Shown here piece after piece: positions 53,908-62,556 of a DNA stretch of 63,728 nt (its first letter is position 1; the number at the start of each line of letters is the position of its first letter). A program made the position numbers and the translations under genes. The notes under the pieces are model-generated. The model had not been told where the DNA came from. It did not search any database and saw only the letters and a program-made list of their open reading frames with translations. The stretch comes from Ochrobactrum sp. CM-21-5 (GTDB lineage: Bacteria > Pseudomonadota > Alphaproteobacteria > Rhizobiales > Rhizobiaceae), in assembly GCF_014253075.1 (NCBI RefSeq), contig NZ_JACLZJ010000011.1, forward strand, positions 1-63,728, in the 5' to 3' direction.

Positions 53908-54912
53908 TTACTTTGCGGCAGCGCGTATCTGATCGACGAGATCAGCTGGCCATTCCTTGGAGCCGGTATAGAAACCGGCTGCCGCAGCACGATAGGCGGC
54001 GATATCAGCCTGGTGCACCTCTACCCCCATTGCCTTCATGGCCTCGATATTGGTGTTGGTGCGTTCCGTATGGGTCTTTGCCGCCAGTTTACCCGCCTCG
54101 TTGAACTCCTCCAGAAGGATGGCACGGTATTCTTCTGGCAAACGCAGGAAAGCATCCTCACCCATAGCGTACCCCAACCATGGGCGGATGTGTCCCGTTC
54201 TGGTAAGATGCTTGGAAACTTCCCCCCATTTGGCGGCATAAATGGCATTTGGAGACGACTCGGCACCGTTCACCACGCCCTGTTCCAACGCTCCGTATGT
54301 TTCGCCATATGTCAGGTTGGTCGGTATCGCTCCAAGAGGCTTGAAAGTCTGAAGCCATGCCTCCAGAGGCGGAAGGCGGATTTTCATGCCGTTCAGTGCG
54401 GCGGGTTCTGCGAAGGACCGATCGCCGATAATATCGCGAGGCTCATCGAACCAGTTCAATGCCAGAAGGCGCAAATTTCCGTTCTTCGCAAGTTCCTCGG
54501 TCCACTCCTTGAACATTGGAGATTCGGCAAATTTTTGTGCCTGCTCTCCATTATCGAAAAGGAACGGACCCGAAAGGATCGAAAGCGTAGGAAATCCCTT
54601 TTCTGCTGCCCCCGAAGCATCGACGAAGACGATTATATCACCTCCGGAAACAGCTTGCTCCACCACGTCCGAGTTGGTGCCAAGTTCATTGCTTGGAAAT
54701 ATCTGAATATCCAGCCCGCCATTGGTTCGCTCGCGAATTTTATCAACGGTGGCGGTCAGCACTTCCTGCTCAACGGAGATTGGCGTGTAACCATGAGCGA
54801 GCCGGAGTTTTACTTTCTCCTGCGCGGCACTTCCCCCGGCAAGCATAGCTGAGAAGAAGCATCCTGCCAGCAGGACAGACGCCGTGCGGCGTGTGAAACG
54901 TGAAATACCCAT
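53908..54912 (-). CDS. TRAP transporter substrate-binding protein, DctP type
   Basis: A 334-residue periplasmic receptor with a signal peptide of about 30 residues (ending GGSAAQ). The body shows LRLAHGYTPISVEQEVLTATVDKI, DIQIFPSNELG, LRLLALNWFDEPRDIIGDRSF and MKIRLPPLEAWLQTFKPLGAIPTNLTYGETYGALEQGVVNGAESSPNAIYAAKW. The last stretch carries the conserved Arg that clamps a carboxylate and the Glu/Asn pocket. The ligand is therefore an organic acid, possibly a betaine given the demethylase downstream. Confidence 0.93.
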   Translation of the reverse strand: MGISRFTRRTASVLLAGCFFSAMLAGGSAAQEKVKLRLAHGYTPISVEQEVLTATVDKIRERTNGGLDIQIFPSNELGTNSDVVEQAVSGGDIIVFVDASGAAEKGFPTLSILSGPFLFDNGEQAQKFAESPMFKEWTEELAKNGNLRLLALNWFDEPRDIIGDRSFAEPAALNGMKIRLPPLEAWLQTFKPLGAIPTNLTYGETYGALEQGVVNGAESSPNAIYAAKWGEVSKHLTRTGHIRPWLGYAMGEDAFLRLPEEYRAILLEEFNEAGKLAAKTHTERTNTNIEAMKAMGVEVHQADIAAYRAAAAGFYTGSKEWPADLVDQIRAAAK

Positions 54913-54941
54913 TATTATATTTTCCCCTTTGTTTTTGATTT

Positions 54942-55667
54942 TTACATTTGGAGTGCGCGCATCATTAAATGCGCCTGAACCCGATTCTCCTGTCCACGAC
55001 TTCGTACGACCGCGGTTTCAACCGCCGCGATACCATTTGAGCGCAAGCTGTCGAGAAGCTCGATTATCGCTTCAGGCTGTCCGCTCTCTACAAGCTCGAT
55101 AAGTTGACGATGTTCGGCAAAAACCGCTGCTCGATGCTCGGCATCGGAGGCGAAGATCAGCCGGTAATAAATGGTGCGCCAGCTATCGGTACTATCCCAT
55201 AGATTGCGCAATATGCGCAGCAGTACCGGCTCACAGCAGGCTTCAAAAAGCGTGAAATGAAACGCACGGGTCTTTGTTGCCACCGCAGTTGCCTCATCCA
55301 CGGGCAATTGTTGAAGATTGAGGTGCTGCTGCTGCATGGCTCCGGCGAGAGCCGGGCCGAGGCGGCCCGCGGATGCGGCTTGCCGAACCGCTTCCGCCTC
55401 CAGCAACTGCCGGATGCGCTGGGTACTATGCAATTGGGCCGCATCCATACGCGTTACCGAATAACCGCTGTTCTTTTCGTAAACAACCAAACCTTCCGCT
55501 TCGAGAAGCCTCAGTCCTTCCCGAACAGGAATGCGCGATACTCCCAATGCTTCGGCGATTTGTTCCTGTATCAGGCGACCTCCCGGAAGGATATCGCCCG
55601 ACAGGATCGTCTTGCGCATATGGTCCGCCACTCGCTGGCTTGCAGAAAACTTTGTCACAGAAAGCAT
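54942..55667 (-). CDS. GntR-family regulator, FCD subfamily
   Basis: 241 residues. The N-terminal winged helix reads VADHMRKTILSGDILPGGRLIQEQIAEALGVSRIPVREGLRLLEAEGLV. The C-terminal all-helical FCD domain has Asp and His residues placed for a metal or acid ligand (RAFHFTLFEACCEPVLLRIL; HRAAVFAEHRQLIELVESG). It precedes the TRAP operon by 29 bases in the same direction and likely controls it and itself. Confidence 0.92.
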   Translation of the reverse strand: MLSVTKFSASQRVADHMRKTILSGDILPGGRLIQEQIAEALGVSRIPVREGLRLLEAEGLVVYEKNSGYSVTRMDAAQLHSTQRIRQLLEAEAVRQAASAGRLGPALAGAMQQQHLNLQQLPVDEATAVATKTRAFHFTLFEACCEPVLLRILRNLWDSTDSWRTIYYRLIFASDAEHRAAVFAEHRQLIELVESGQPEAIIELLDSLRSNGIAAVETAVVRSRGQENRVQAHLMMRALQM

Positions 55668-55685
55668 CCATTAATTACATTCTAT

Positions 55686-55699
55686 AATTGGATACAATT
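55686..55699. promoter_or_regulatory. Candidate GntR/FCD operator
   Basis: AATTG-GATA-CAATT, perfect 5-bp arms with a 4-base centre, 19 bases upstream of the GntR start. It resembles the ATTGTATACAAT-like sites known for FCD-type GntR proteins, so autoregulation is likely. Confidence 0.6.
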
Positions 55700-56029
55700 T
55701 ACACATCCAAAAGAAAGTCAAGAGCTGACCATGTTTTTCGTCGCACAAAAATCCGCTTGACGCGAAAGAGCGAAGCTCGGTTCCAGAACAGATCGGCACT
55801 TTCTCGACTTCACGTCGATAGCCTTGAGGCAATGGGGCTTAGGGTTAAGCACACGAACCGAAAGCTGGAAGATCGGCATCGCCCTCACACGCAAATTGGC
55901 TGTGACCTTCTGATGATGTGGAGGGACCCGGAGAATATTTGAAAACAGAACCGTCAATAACGCAGTAATAGGAACGTCAGACACATTCCAGGTCTGGCTA
56001 AAGTCATCTCGCGACACGCTTTTTTGCTG

Positions 56030-56063
56030 GATGTTCAAAGATAAACGATGTTCAAAGATAAAC
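56030..56063. repeat. Perfect 17-bp tandem duplication
   Basis: GATGTTCAAAGATAAAC occurs twice head to tail (56030-56046, 56047-56063) with no mismatch. It lies in a gene-free stretch. It could be a double protein-binding site or a recent slippage event. Confidence 0.8.
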
Positions 56064-56352
56064 AATGACAGCGTCCGCGATGACCGCTTCCAGCTGATTG
56101 TCGTCGGATGGGGAACCCACCATCGGGGTCGGCAGGCCGGATGATGCCGTTCGTCGCCACTTTCGCGCCCCTCTTGGCAGCCCCGGCGTCAGCTCGTTAA
56201 GCTGCCGGCATTGCCAGAATGCGGTGAAATAAGCTGTTACATCATCAGATTTCCTTGGAGCGAATTTCCACGACTGCTCTCTCCCCATCGCTCGGTGTCA
56301 AATAATTGCGCAGCTCGCGCGAAAATCTGGCGGGCCAACAATCTTGATGATG

Positions 56353-57405
56353 TTATTTCCCTTCCATGAAGGATAACCACTTCAAGGTGCGCCGTTCAGC
56401 TTCGTTCAGCTCGGGTGCAATGACCCGAAGCGCGCTGGCGTCCGCCACCTCTCCCGCCAGTCGCCCATCCAACCAATGTATCAACACAGTCGGATGGATG
56501 TAGGAGCTGCGGCACACTGCCCGCGTGTTGCCGAGAACCCGCGCCACCTTGTCGATCTCGCCATTGAGGATTTTGCGCCGAGCCGCCTCGTTGGACGGCG
56601 GCTCGATCTGCCGCAAGGCTTCAAGCGCGCTTGCCGTTGCCGCCCAGGTGCGGAAATGTTTGGTGGTGAAATCAGCTTTCATCACCGTGCGCAGATAATC
56701 ATTGATATCCTGCGATGTAACAGGGCGGCGCTGCCCTTCATCATCGATATACTGGAACAATTGCTGGCCCGGCAATTCCTGTATGGAACGCACAATTCTG
56801 GCTATCCTTTTATCTGCAATACCGAGGCTCCACATTTTTCCAGACTTGCCCGTGAAGACAAGACGAAGCCTGGCGCCGTCCATTTTTAAGTGGCGGTTAC
56901 GCAGGGTCGTGACACCAAAGCTTTTGTTATCGCGGGCGTAATCGGTATTGCCGACGCGGATCAACAATCGGTCCATCAACCAGACGACCGTTGCCGCCAC
57001 TTTTTCGCGCCCAAGCGTACGCCGCCGCATATCCATCTCCACCGCCTGACGCAAACGACTGAGTGCGCGGGCAAAATCCGTGAGGCTGGAAAATTTGGTT
57101 TCCTCCTGCATGGCCATCCAGTCGGGATGATAGCGATATTGCTTGCGGCCCCGTGCATCGCGCCCGGTCGCCTGCAGATGGCCGCGCTTATCGCAGCAAA
57201 TCCAGACCTGTTCCCATGCCGGGGGAATGGCCAGCGCAGCGATGCGCGCTTTGTCGGCGGTGGAAATCGCCTGCCCATTGGAACGGACATAACGAAAGCC
57301 TTTGCCGCAACGAAAGCGCCTTATTCCGGGTTCGGCGTCGCTGACATGGACAAGCTCTCGTAAGGAGACGCGTTCACTGGTGGCGGCGGACAATATTTCG
57401 AGCAA
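56353..57405 (-). CDS. DNA topoisomerase IB (poxvirus/eukaryote type)
   Basis: 350 residues from TTG 57405. That start lies 6 bases after a perfect AAGGAGG, and is preferred to ATG 57513, which would leave only 21 bases to the divergent ku gene. Family signs are VSDAEPGIRRFRCGKGFRYV, IPPAWEQVWIC, GRKQYRYHPDW, the catalytic Arg in TTLRNRHLK, KHFRTWAATASALEAL with another Arg, and the nucleophile Tyr in CRSSYIHP. It relaxes supercoils by a 3'-phosphotyrosine nick. It is divergent from ku. Confidence 0.92.
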   Translation of the reverse strand: MLEILSAATSERVSLRELVHVSDAEPGIRRFRCGKGFRYVRSNGQAISTADKARIAALAIPPAWEQVWICCDKRGHLQATGRDARGRKQYRYHPDWMAMQEETKFSSLTDFARALSRLRQAVEMDMRRRTLGREKVAATVVWLMDRLLIRVGNTDYARDNKSFGVTTLRNRHLKMDGARLRLVFTGKSGKMWSLGIADKRIARIVRSIQELPGQQLFQYIDDEGQRRPVTSQDINDYLRTVMKADFTTKHFRTWAATASALEALRQIEPPSNEAARRKILNGEIDKVARVLGNTRAVCRSSYIHPTVLIHWLDGRLAGEVADASALRVIAPELNEAERRTLKWLSFMEGK

Positions 57406-57534
57406 CCCAAACCTCCTTGCAAGCTCCGGAGCAGATAAAACCGTCAAATGCGGCAAGGAGTTCCGGTTGCAGCCATCTTTTCGGAACCAACCGGCCTCAA
57501 GTCGGTTATTCATTTCAATTCAGAGGGAAAATCC

Positions 57535-58335
57535 GTGCCGCACGCTTTCTGGAAAGGCTATCTCAAACTTTCGCTTGTGACCTGCGCTGTCGAGCTGACG
57601 CCCGCGACCAGCGAAAGCGAGAAGGTGCGCTTTCACACACTTAACGAAAAAACCGGCAACCGCATCGTCAGCCGTTATGTGGATTCCGTCACGCAAAAGC
57701 CGGTACGCGATGAGGATCAGGTGAAAGGCTTCGAGAAAGCCGATGGGGGTTATGTCATTCTCGAAGACGAGGAGCTTGAATCGGTCGCGCTGGAAAGCAC
57801 CCGAACCATTGACATCGGCAAATTCATCCCCTGCGACAACATCGAATGGATCTGGTATGACCGGCCGCATTACCTCACCCCATCCGACAAGGTGGGACAG
57901 GAAGCCTTCGCCGTGATCCGCGAAACGATGGACAAGAGCAAGGTTTGCGGCCTTGCCCGGCTTGTCATGTATCGGCGCGAGAGAGCGGTTCTGCTGGAGC
58001 CGCGCGGCAAGGGCATCGTGCTCTGGACGCTGCGTTTCGGTGACGAAGTTCGTCAGCCGGACGATTATTTCTCGAAGATAGAGGAAAGCGAACCGGAAAA
58101 GAAACTGCTCACCATGGTTCGCAAACTCATCAAGGAACGGACGGAACACTGGGACCCGAACCTGCTGCAGGACCCGGTACAGAAAAACCTCAAATCCATG
58201 ATCGAAGCCAAGAAAAAGAAGCGCAAAGCTTCTGCAAAGCCGAAGGCCGAAGAAACCGCGCCGTCCGGCGGCAACGTTATCAATATCATGGATGCGCTGC
58301 GCAAAAGCCTCGCGAACGAGAAAAAGCCTTCCTGA
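57535..58335 (+). CDS. ku: Non-homologous end-joining protein Ku (first copy)
   Basis: A 266-residue bacterial Ku from GTG 57535, behind GAGGGAAA. The core barrel reads FWKGYLKLSLVTCAVELTPAT, FHTLNEKTGNRIVSRYVD, VRDEDQVKGFE, then IDIGKFIPCDNIEWIWYDRPHYL and GLARLVMYRRERAVLLEP. A lysine-rich C-terminal tail (AKKKKRKASAKPKAEE) follows, ending in NVINIMDALRKSLA, the peptide that contacts LigD in relatives. It is convergent with ligD, 3 bases between stops. Confidence 0.94.
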   Translation: MPHAFWKGYLKLSLVTCAVELTPATSESEKVRFHTLNEKTGNRIVSRYVDSVTQKPVRDEDQVKGFEKADGGYVILEDEELESVALESTRTIDIGKFIPCDNIEWIWYDRPHYLTPSDKVGQEAFAVIRETMDKSKVCGLARLVMYRRERAVLLEPRGKGIVLWTLRFGDEVRQPDDYFSKIEESEPEKKLLTMVRKLIKERTEHWDPNLLQDPVQKNLKSMIEAKKKKRKASAKPKAEETAPSGGNVINIMDALRKSLANEKKPS

Positions 58336-58338
58336 CCT

Positions 58339-60858
58339 CTATTTCGTTTTCATTTTCGGCAACGGGACTTCGGCCTTGCGGAAATCCTGCCACGGATCGC
58401 TTTTAAGCGCCGCAAGCCGCGTTGGTGCGTTGAGGATGGTGAAATGAGCCGGACCGATCGCCGGGGTCAACTCATTCCATGCAAGCGGCATAGAAACCGC
58501 AGCGCCCGGACGCGCCCGCGGAGAATAAGGCGCAACCGCCGTCATGCCACGCTGGTTGCGCAGATAATCAATCAGGATTTTGCCCTTCCGCTTGGCCTTG
58601 GAAATCGTCGAAACGTAACGGTCGGGACTGTCCGCCGCCATTTGGTCCGCGATAGCCTTGGAGAAGGCTTTGGCAGCTTCCCAATCGGCCTTGGGCTTCA
58701 GCGGCACCACCACATGCAAACCCTTGCCGCCAGAGGTTTTGACAAAGGCTGCAAGCCCCTGCTCTTCAAGGCGTTCCTTCGTTTCGAGGGCAGCTTCGAT
58801 CACGCGTTCCCACGCAACGCCTTCACCAGGGTCGAGATCCATCGTCAATATGTCGGGTCGTTCCCAATTCTTCAGCGTCGAACCCCATGGGTGGATTTCG
58901 AGCGTCGCCGCCTGCACCAGACCGATCAGCCCATCGAAATCCTTGATGCTGATAAAGGGCTCCTCGCCCTTCTCGGAAGGGTCCTGCGCCTCGACAATAT
59001 GCTCGTTCAGTCCCTTCCACGCATGCTTCTGGAAAAAATGTTCACCGGTGATTCCCGTCGGACAACGCAACAACGCAAGCGGACGGCTGATAATGAAAGG
59101 CGTGATATGCGGCCAGACTTCGGCGTAATAATCGGCAAGCCCCTGTTTCGTCACACCTTCTTCCGGCCAGTAAACCCTGTCGGGGTGAGTGAGTTTCACG
59201 TCTGCCTCCTCCGTGGAGACGCCAGGAATGGTCGCAGGCACAGCTTGTTTCTCCCATGTAACATCCTTGGCGGACTTGTCCTCCCGCAATCCGTGGAATG
59301 CGGCATGGCGCAGCCTCTTGTCCGCCGTCCAGGCGCGAAACTCGATTTCGGCCACCAACTCCGGAGAAACGAACTTCGCGCTGCGTTTTTCATCCGTCGT
59401 CAGCGGCACCGCAAAAGGGCTTTCGTCCTGCCGAATAGCATTGAGCCGCTTGTAAAGCTCCTTCGTTGTGTTGACCGAAAAGCCCGTTCCGACCCGCCCG
59501 ACAGGGACAAGGCCTTCTTCGTCATAAACGCCCAGAATGAGGGAGCCGATAGCGCCGCGTCGCGCGGTCGAGGGGACAAAACCAGCAATGACGAATTCCT
59601 GCCGTCCGATACATTTCGACTTGCGCCAGTCCTTGGTGCGTCCGGTTTGATAGGCAGCATCTTTTAGTTTCGAGACGATGCCTTCCAGCCCCAGCCCACA
59701 GGCGTTTTTCAGAACTGCCTCGCCCGCCGCATCGAAAGCTTCGCTAAAACGCAATGTGCACGACGGCTTGGAAATGAGCTTCGCGACCAGCGCTTTACGT
59801 TCCGACAGAGGAGCCGCACGCAGATCATGCCCACTGAGATAAAGCAGATCGAAGATATAATAGCCGAAACGGTCGGTTCGCCCCTCGCTCAGATCACTTT
59901 GCAGCGCCGAAAAATTGGACAAGCCCGACTGATTTTCGACAACGATCTCGCCATCGAAAATTGCGGTTTCCGCACCCGTCGCAAGAAGATCGTCAGCGAT
60001 GGCATGTCCAAATTTTCTCGTCCAATCCAGTCCTCCGCGTGAATAAAGCATGACCTTGCCTTCAACCACGTGCGCCTGAATGCGATAACCGTCGAACTTG
60101 ATCTCGTGTATCCAGCGGTCACCTTCCGGAGCGGCAGCCACCAGCGTGGCAAGCTCCGGCTCCACGAAGTTAGGCATATTCGCCTCCTCGGCCTGTTTAG
60201 GGAGCGCGAGTTTTGTCCTTTTCAGCGCGACTTTCTCCCCCGCGGCTCTCTTGTGGATTGGTCCGGTCTTGGAGGACCAGCCGGGTTCCTCATTCTCGAC
60301 ATCTGCAATCACGCGCCCGGACTTTACCGATTGTGGTCCCTCTTCGAGAATGTCCGCATCGCGTGGGCCCCTTGCAAATTCGTCATCGCCCTTGATGAGC
60401 AACCAGTTTTCGCGCTTCTCGCCAAGCTTGCCATGCATGCGCACCAGATGCCAGCGGCCTTTCAGTTTTTCGCCGTCGAGCTCGAATTCCAAGTGGCCCT
60501 TCTTATATTGCTTGTGCAGGTCTCCCAGCGGCTTCCAGCGGCCCGTATCCCAGACGATGACAGTGCCCCCGCCATATTCGCCTTTCGGTATCGTTCCTTC
60601 GAAGCCCGCATATTCCAGCGGATGGTCTTCGACATGCACCGCAAGGCGCTTTTCATCCGGTACGAGACTTGGGCCGCGCGTGACAGCCCAACTTTTCAGA
60701 ACACCATCCATTTCAAGCCGGAAATCGTAATGCAGCCTGCGCGCATCGTGTTTCTGCACGACGAAGAGATCGCCCTTCAACCGCGAAGCCCTGCCGCGTG
60801 GTTCTTTCGTCAGGCTGAAATCGCGCTTCTTGTGATAGGTTTCAAGCGGCTGCCCCAT
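58339..60858 (-). CDS. ligD: ATP-dependent DNA ligase D (phosphoesterase-ligase-polymerase)
   Basis: 839 residues with three modules in the order PE-LIG-POL. The 3'-phosphoesterase (about 1-165) has RRLHYDFRLEMDGVLKSWAV, HVEDHPLEYAGFEGTIPKGEYGGG. The ligase (about 225-540) has the adenylation Lys in IHEIKFDGYRIQAH, then FDGEIVV, GLEGIVSK, WRKSKC. The primase-polymerase (about 555-839) has HPDRVYWPEEGVTKQGLADYY, TMDLDPGEGVAW with the metal-binding DxD, and TSGGKGLHVVVPL. It repairs double-strand breaks with Ku. It is 2 bases downstream of the second ku in the same direction. Confidence 0.95.
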   Translation of the reverse strand: MGQPLETYHKKRDFSLTKEPRGRASRLKGDLFVVQKHDARRLHYDFRLEMDGVLKSWAVTRGPSLVPDEKRLAVHVEDHPLEYAGFEGTIPKGEYGGGTVIVWDTGRWKPLGDLHKQYKKGHLEFELDGEKLKGRWHLVRMHGKLGEKRENWLLIKGDDEFARGPRDADILEEGPQSVKSGRVIADVENEEPGWSSKTGPIHKRAAGEKVALKRTKLALPKQAEEANMPNFVEPELATLVAAAPEGDRWIHEIKFDGYRIQAHVVEGKVMLYSRGGLDWTRKFGHAIADDLLATGAETAIFDGEIVVENQSGLSNFSALQSDLSEGRTDRFGYYIFDLLYLSGHDLRAAPLSERKALVAKLISKPSCTLRFSEAFDAAGEAVLKNACGLGLEGIVSKLKDAAYQTGRTKDWRKSKCIGRQEFVIAGFVPSTARRGAIGSLILGVYDEEGLVPVGRVGTGFSVNTTKELYKRLNAIRQDESPFAVPLTTDEKRSAKFVSPELVAEIEFRAWTADKRLRHAAFHGLREDKSAKDVTWEKQAVPATIPGVSTEEADVKLTHPDRVYWPEEGVTKQGLADYYAEVWPHITPFIISRPLALLRCPTGITGEHFFQKHAWKGLNEHIVEAQDPSEKGEEPFISIKDFDGLIGLVQAATLEIHPWGSTLKNWERPDILTMDLDPGEGVAWERVIEAALETKERLEEQGLAAFVKTSGGKGLHVVVPLKPKADWEAAKAFSKAIADQMAADSPDRYVSTISKAKRKGKILIDYLRNQRGMTAVAPYSPRARPGAAVSMPLAWNELTPAIGPAHFTILNAPTRLAALKSDPWQDFRKAEVPLPKMKTK

Positions 60859-60860
60859 AG

Positions 60861-61691
60861 TCAGCCTGCCTTTCGGGTTTTCGTCTTGGCCTTGCCAGTT
60901 TCACCAGCCTTACCCTTGGGCGATCCAAGTTTTGCGCTCTTGCGAAGCGCCTCCTTGAGATCGATAACCTCGGCAGTTTTGGGTGTGGCAGGTTTCTTGA
61001 GCGGTTTGCCTTCGATCTTGGCCCTGATAAGTTCGGCCAGGGCCGTGTCATAACGATCGTCGAAACTCGCAGGATCGAAAGAACCCATCTTCGTTTCGAT
61101 GATATGCTCGGCGAGCGCGAGCATTTCCTTGTCGAATTTGAATGACGCAAGCGCGTCAAAGGCCTCGTCCGCGGAACGCACTTCGTAATCGAAGTTGAGC
61201 GTGGTTGCGATCAGTCCTCCATCATAGGCGCGGATGAGCAGTTTGCGTGCCCGCCGAAACAGTACGGCGTCGGCTATCGCAGCCACTTTTTCCGCCTCCA
61301 TGCCTTCGCGCACCAATGCGAAACCTTCAGATTCCTCCGCGGGTGCGAGATAATAAGGCCGATCAAAATAGACGTCATCGATCTCGTTGCACTTGACGAA
61401 GCGCGTGACATTCAGCGTCTTGTCGCTTTCCGGGATGGCCGACGCGATTTCATCAGCGTCGAAGCTCACATAATTGCCAGAAGACAGTTCGTATCCCTTC
61501 ACCTGATCCTCGCGCGGAACGGGTTTACCCGTATCGCTATCCACGAATTCGCGGTTGAGCCTGCTGCCCGTCTTGCGGTTGAGAAGATGGAAAGAAACCC
61601 GCTCCGAAGTGGACGCCGCCGTATAAAGCGCGACAGGGCACAGAAGCTGGTCAATCTTCAACTGGCCTTTCCAGTTTGCCCGCGGGGACAT
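60861..61691 (-). CDS. ku: Non-homologous end-joining protein Ku (second copy)
   Basis: A 276-residue Ku paralogue: NWKGQLKIDQLLCPVALYTA, FHLLNRKTGSRLNREFVDSD, PREDQVKGYELSSGNYVSFD, DDVYFDRPYYLAP and ADAVLFRRARKLLIRAYD. It ends in a VIDLKEALRKSA segment and a very basic tail (SPKGKAGETGKAKTKTRKAG). It differs widely from the first copy. It is the gene directly upstream of ligD with a 2-base gap, so this Ku is probably made with LigD. Confidence 0.94.
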   Translation of the reverse strand: MSPRANWKGQLKIDQLLCPVALYTAASTSERVSFHLLNRKTGSRLNREFVDSDTGKPVPREDQVKGYELSSGNYVSFDADEIASAIPESDKTLNVTRFVKCNEIDDVYFDRPYYLAPAEESEGFALVREGMEAEKVAAIADAVLFRRARKLLIRAYDGGLIATTLNFDYEVRSADEAFDALASFKFDKEMLALAEHIIETKMGSFDPASFDDRYDTALAELIRAKIEGKPLKKPATPKTAEVIDLKEALRKSAKLGSPKGKAGETGKAKTKTRKAG

Positions 61692-61835
61692 CAGCTACTC
61701 CCTTCTCTGGTCAGGCGTCACCTTCACTCGATATGCCGCCTGTCGCTCTATCGACCTTTACGTTGCAGGAAAAACTCCCGGCGGCGCGGTAGGTTCCGCC
61801 CAGAGAGGCGAAAGCGGATTGGCAGTGCGCCTCGG

Positions 61836-62090
61836 TCATTCCTTCCGGTCCGCGTCTACGAATTTGTTGAAGCGGCTGTCGCCAGCATCCTCGTAAAGGA
61901 AAGCGAGGTTGCGATTATCGAATATGACGAAGAAATCATCCCAGTTGATCTCTTCCAGATTTTCATCTTTCTCCGCGAAATCAATGCGCAGGATGCCACC
62001 TTCGCCGCCTGTTTCCACGATGGCAGGCCGTCCATTGCGATCCTCCGCCCAGCGACGGATCTTGTCATGGTCGCGCGTGATCTGAGCCAT
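61836..62090 (-). CDS. Small conserved hypothetical protein
   Basis: 84 residues from ATG 62090 (MAQITRDHDKIRRWAEDRNG) to FNKFVDADRKE. The pattern HDKIRRWAEDRNGRPA followed by an acidic strand-rich part (IDFAEKDENLEEINWDDFFVIFDNRNLAFLYED) recurs in rhizobial small proteins often misnamed as branching enzymes. I know no function. A longer frame to 62162 is open, but this start has AAGGG upstream. It is 4 bases from the preceding small gene. Confidence 0.75.
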   Translation of the reverse strand: MAQITRDHDKIRRWAEDRNGRPAIVETGGEGGILRIDFAEKDENLEEINWDDFFVIFDNRNLAFLYEDAGDSRFNKFVDADRKE

Positions 62091-62094
62091 GGTT

Positions 62095-62259
62095 CTACCC
62101 TTCCGCTTTGAACTTCTTCGCTTCTTCCAGCAATTTTTTCCGATCCCTGCCGAAGCGTTCAATCAACTCGCGGGCCTGAAGCGGCGAGATATCTGAATTT
62201 TCGGCCAGAAACTTGATGTCTTCGTCGTCCGTCAGGGGCGTGGTCGGTTTCTCGCTCAT
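62095..62259 (-). CDS. Small 54-residue protein, DUF3606-like
   Basis: ATG 62259 opens MSEKPTTPLTDDEDIKFLAE and continues NSDISPLQARELIERFGRDRKKLLEEAKKFKAEG to TAG 62095-62097. The sequence is a compact, highly charged helix-turn-helix resembling DUF3606 small proteins. It sits 9 bases after the membrane protein gene and 4 bases before the 84-residue gene, so it belongs to one leftward set of small genes. Confidence 0.75.
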   Translation of the reverse strand: MSEKPTTPLTDDEDIKFLAENSDISPLQARELIERFGRDRKKLLEEAKKFKAEG

Positions 62260-62268
62260 AACTGATCC

Positions 62269-62556
62269 CTATTGTTGGCCGGCTTGCGGATTGCTCTGCT
62301 GATCGCCCCCGGTGCCGGTCTCGGGCCGCGCGTTCTCGACCGGCGTTTCGCTGCTCCGTTGCTCGGTGGACCCCGTCGCCGGTGGCGTCTGGATGCCCTG
62401 CTTTTGCAATACCGATCCGCCGTCGGTCAGGCTCCACCCCAAAAGGAGAAGCAGCAGAACCACCAACACGATCAGCGCGATGCGTGGGAAATAACCGAGC
62501 GCGCGTGACGAAGGCTCGCCGCGGTTTCCGCGTTCACGTTTCAATTGCATATTCAT
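62269..62556 (-). CDS. Small membrane protein with a hydrophilic Pro/Thr/Gln tail
   Basis: 95 residues from ATG 62556, chosen for its GGGAG ribosome site and 4-base overlap with the next upstream gene. One membrane helix (IALIVLVVLLLLLLGWSL) follows a basic N-terminus (MQLKRERGNRGEPSSRALGYFPR). The outer part is low-complexity (TPPATGSTEQRSSETPVENARPETGTGGDQQSN). Probably an inner-membrane protein with a periplasmic tail; function unknown. Confidence 0.7.
   Translation of the reverse strand: MNMQLKRERGNRGEPSSRALGYFPRIALIVLVVLLLLLLGWSLTDGGSVLQKQGIQTPPATGSTEQRSSETPVENARPETGTGGDQQSNPQAGQQ

Larger units (their letters stand above)
55668..56352. other. Intergenic region upstream of the GntR gene
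   Basis: 685 bases without a convincing gene. It contains a GntR-like operator (55686-55699) and a perfect 17-bp tandem repeat (56030-56063). A leftward frame of 78 residues (56052-56288, starting MGREQSWKFAPRKSDDVTAY) has an ATG but no good ribosome site or known family; I leave it as doubtful. Confidence 0.5.

Noticed and set aside
53872..54852. A 326-codon rightward frame opposite the TRAP binding protein
   Set aside because: The opposite strand encodes a complete signal peptide and DctP domain; this frame is its shadow.
56052..56288. A 78-codon leftward frame next to topoisomerase IB
   Set aside because: It has an ATG but no ribosome site or known family, and it contains part of the tandem-repeat neighbourhood; not supported enough to call a gene.
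58444..59667. A 407-codon rightward frame inside ligD
   Set aside because: Antisense to the conserved ligase and polymerase domains; Arg-rich shadow with no domains.
60070..61053. A 327-codon rightward frame opposite the N-terminus of ligD and the end of ku
   Set aside because: Antisense to conserved PE and Ku sequence and without motif.
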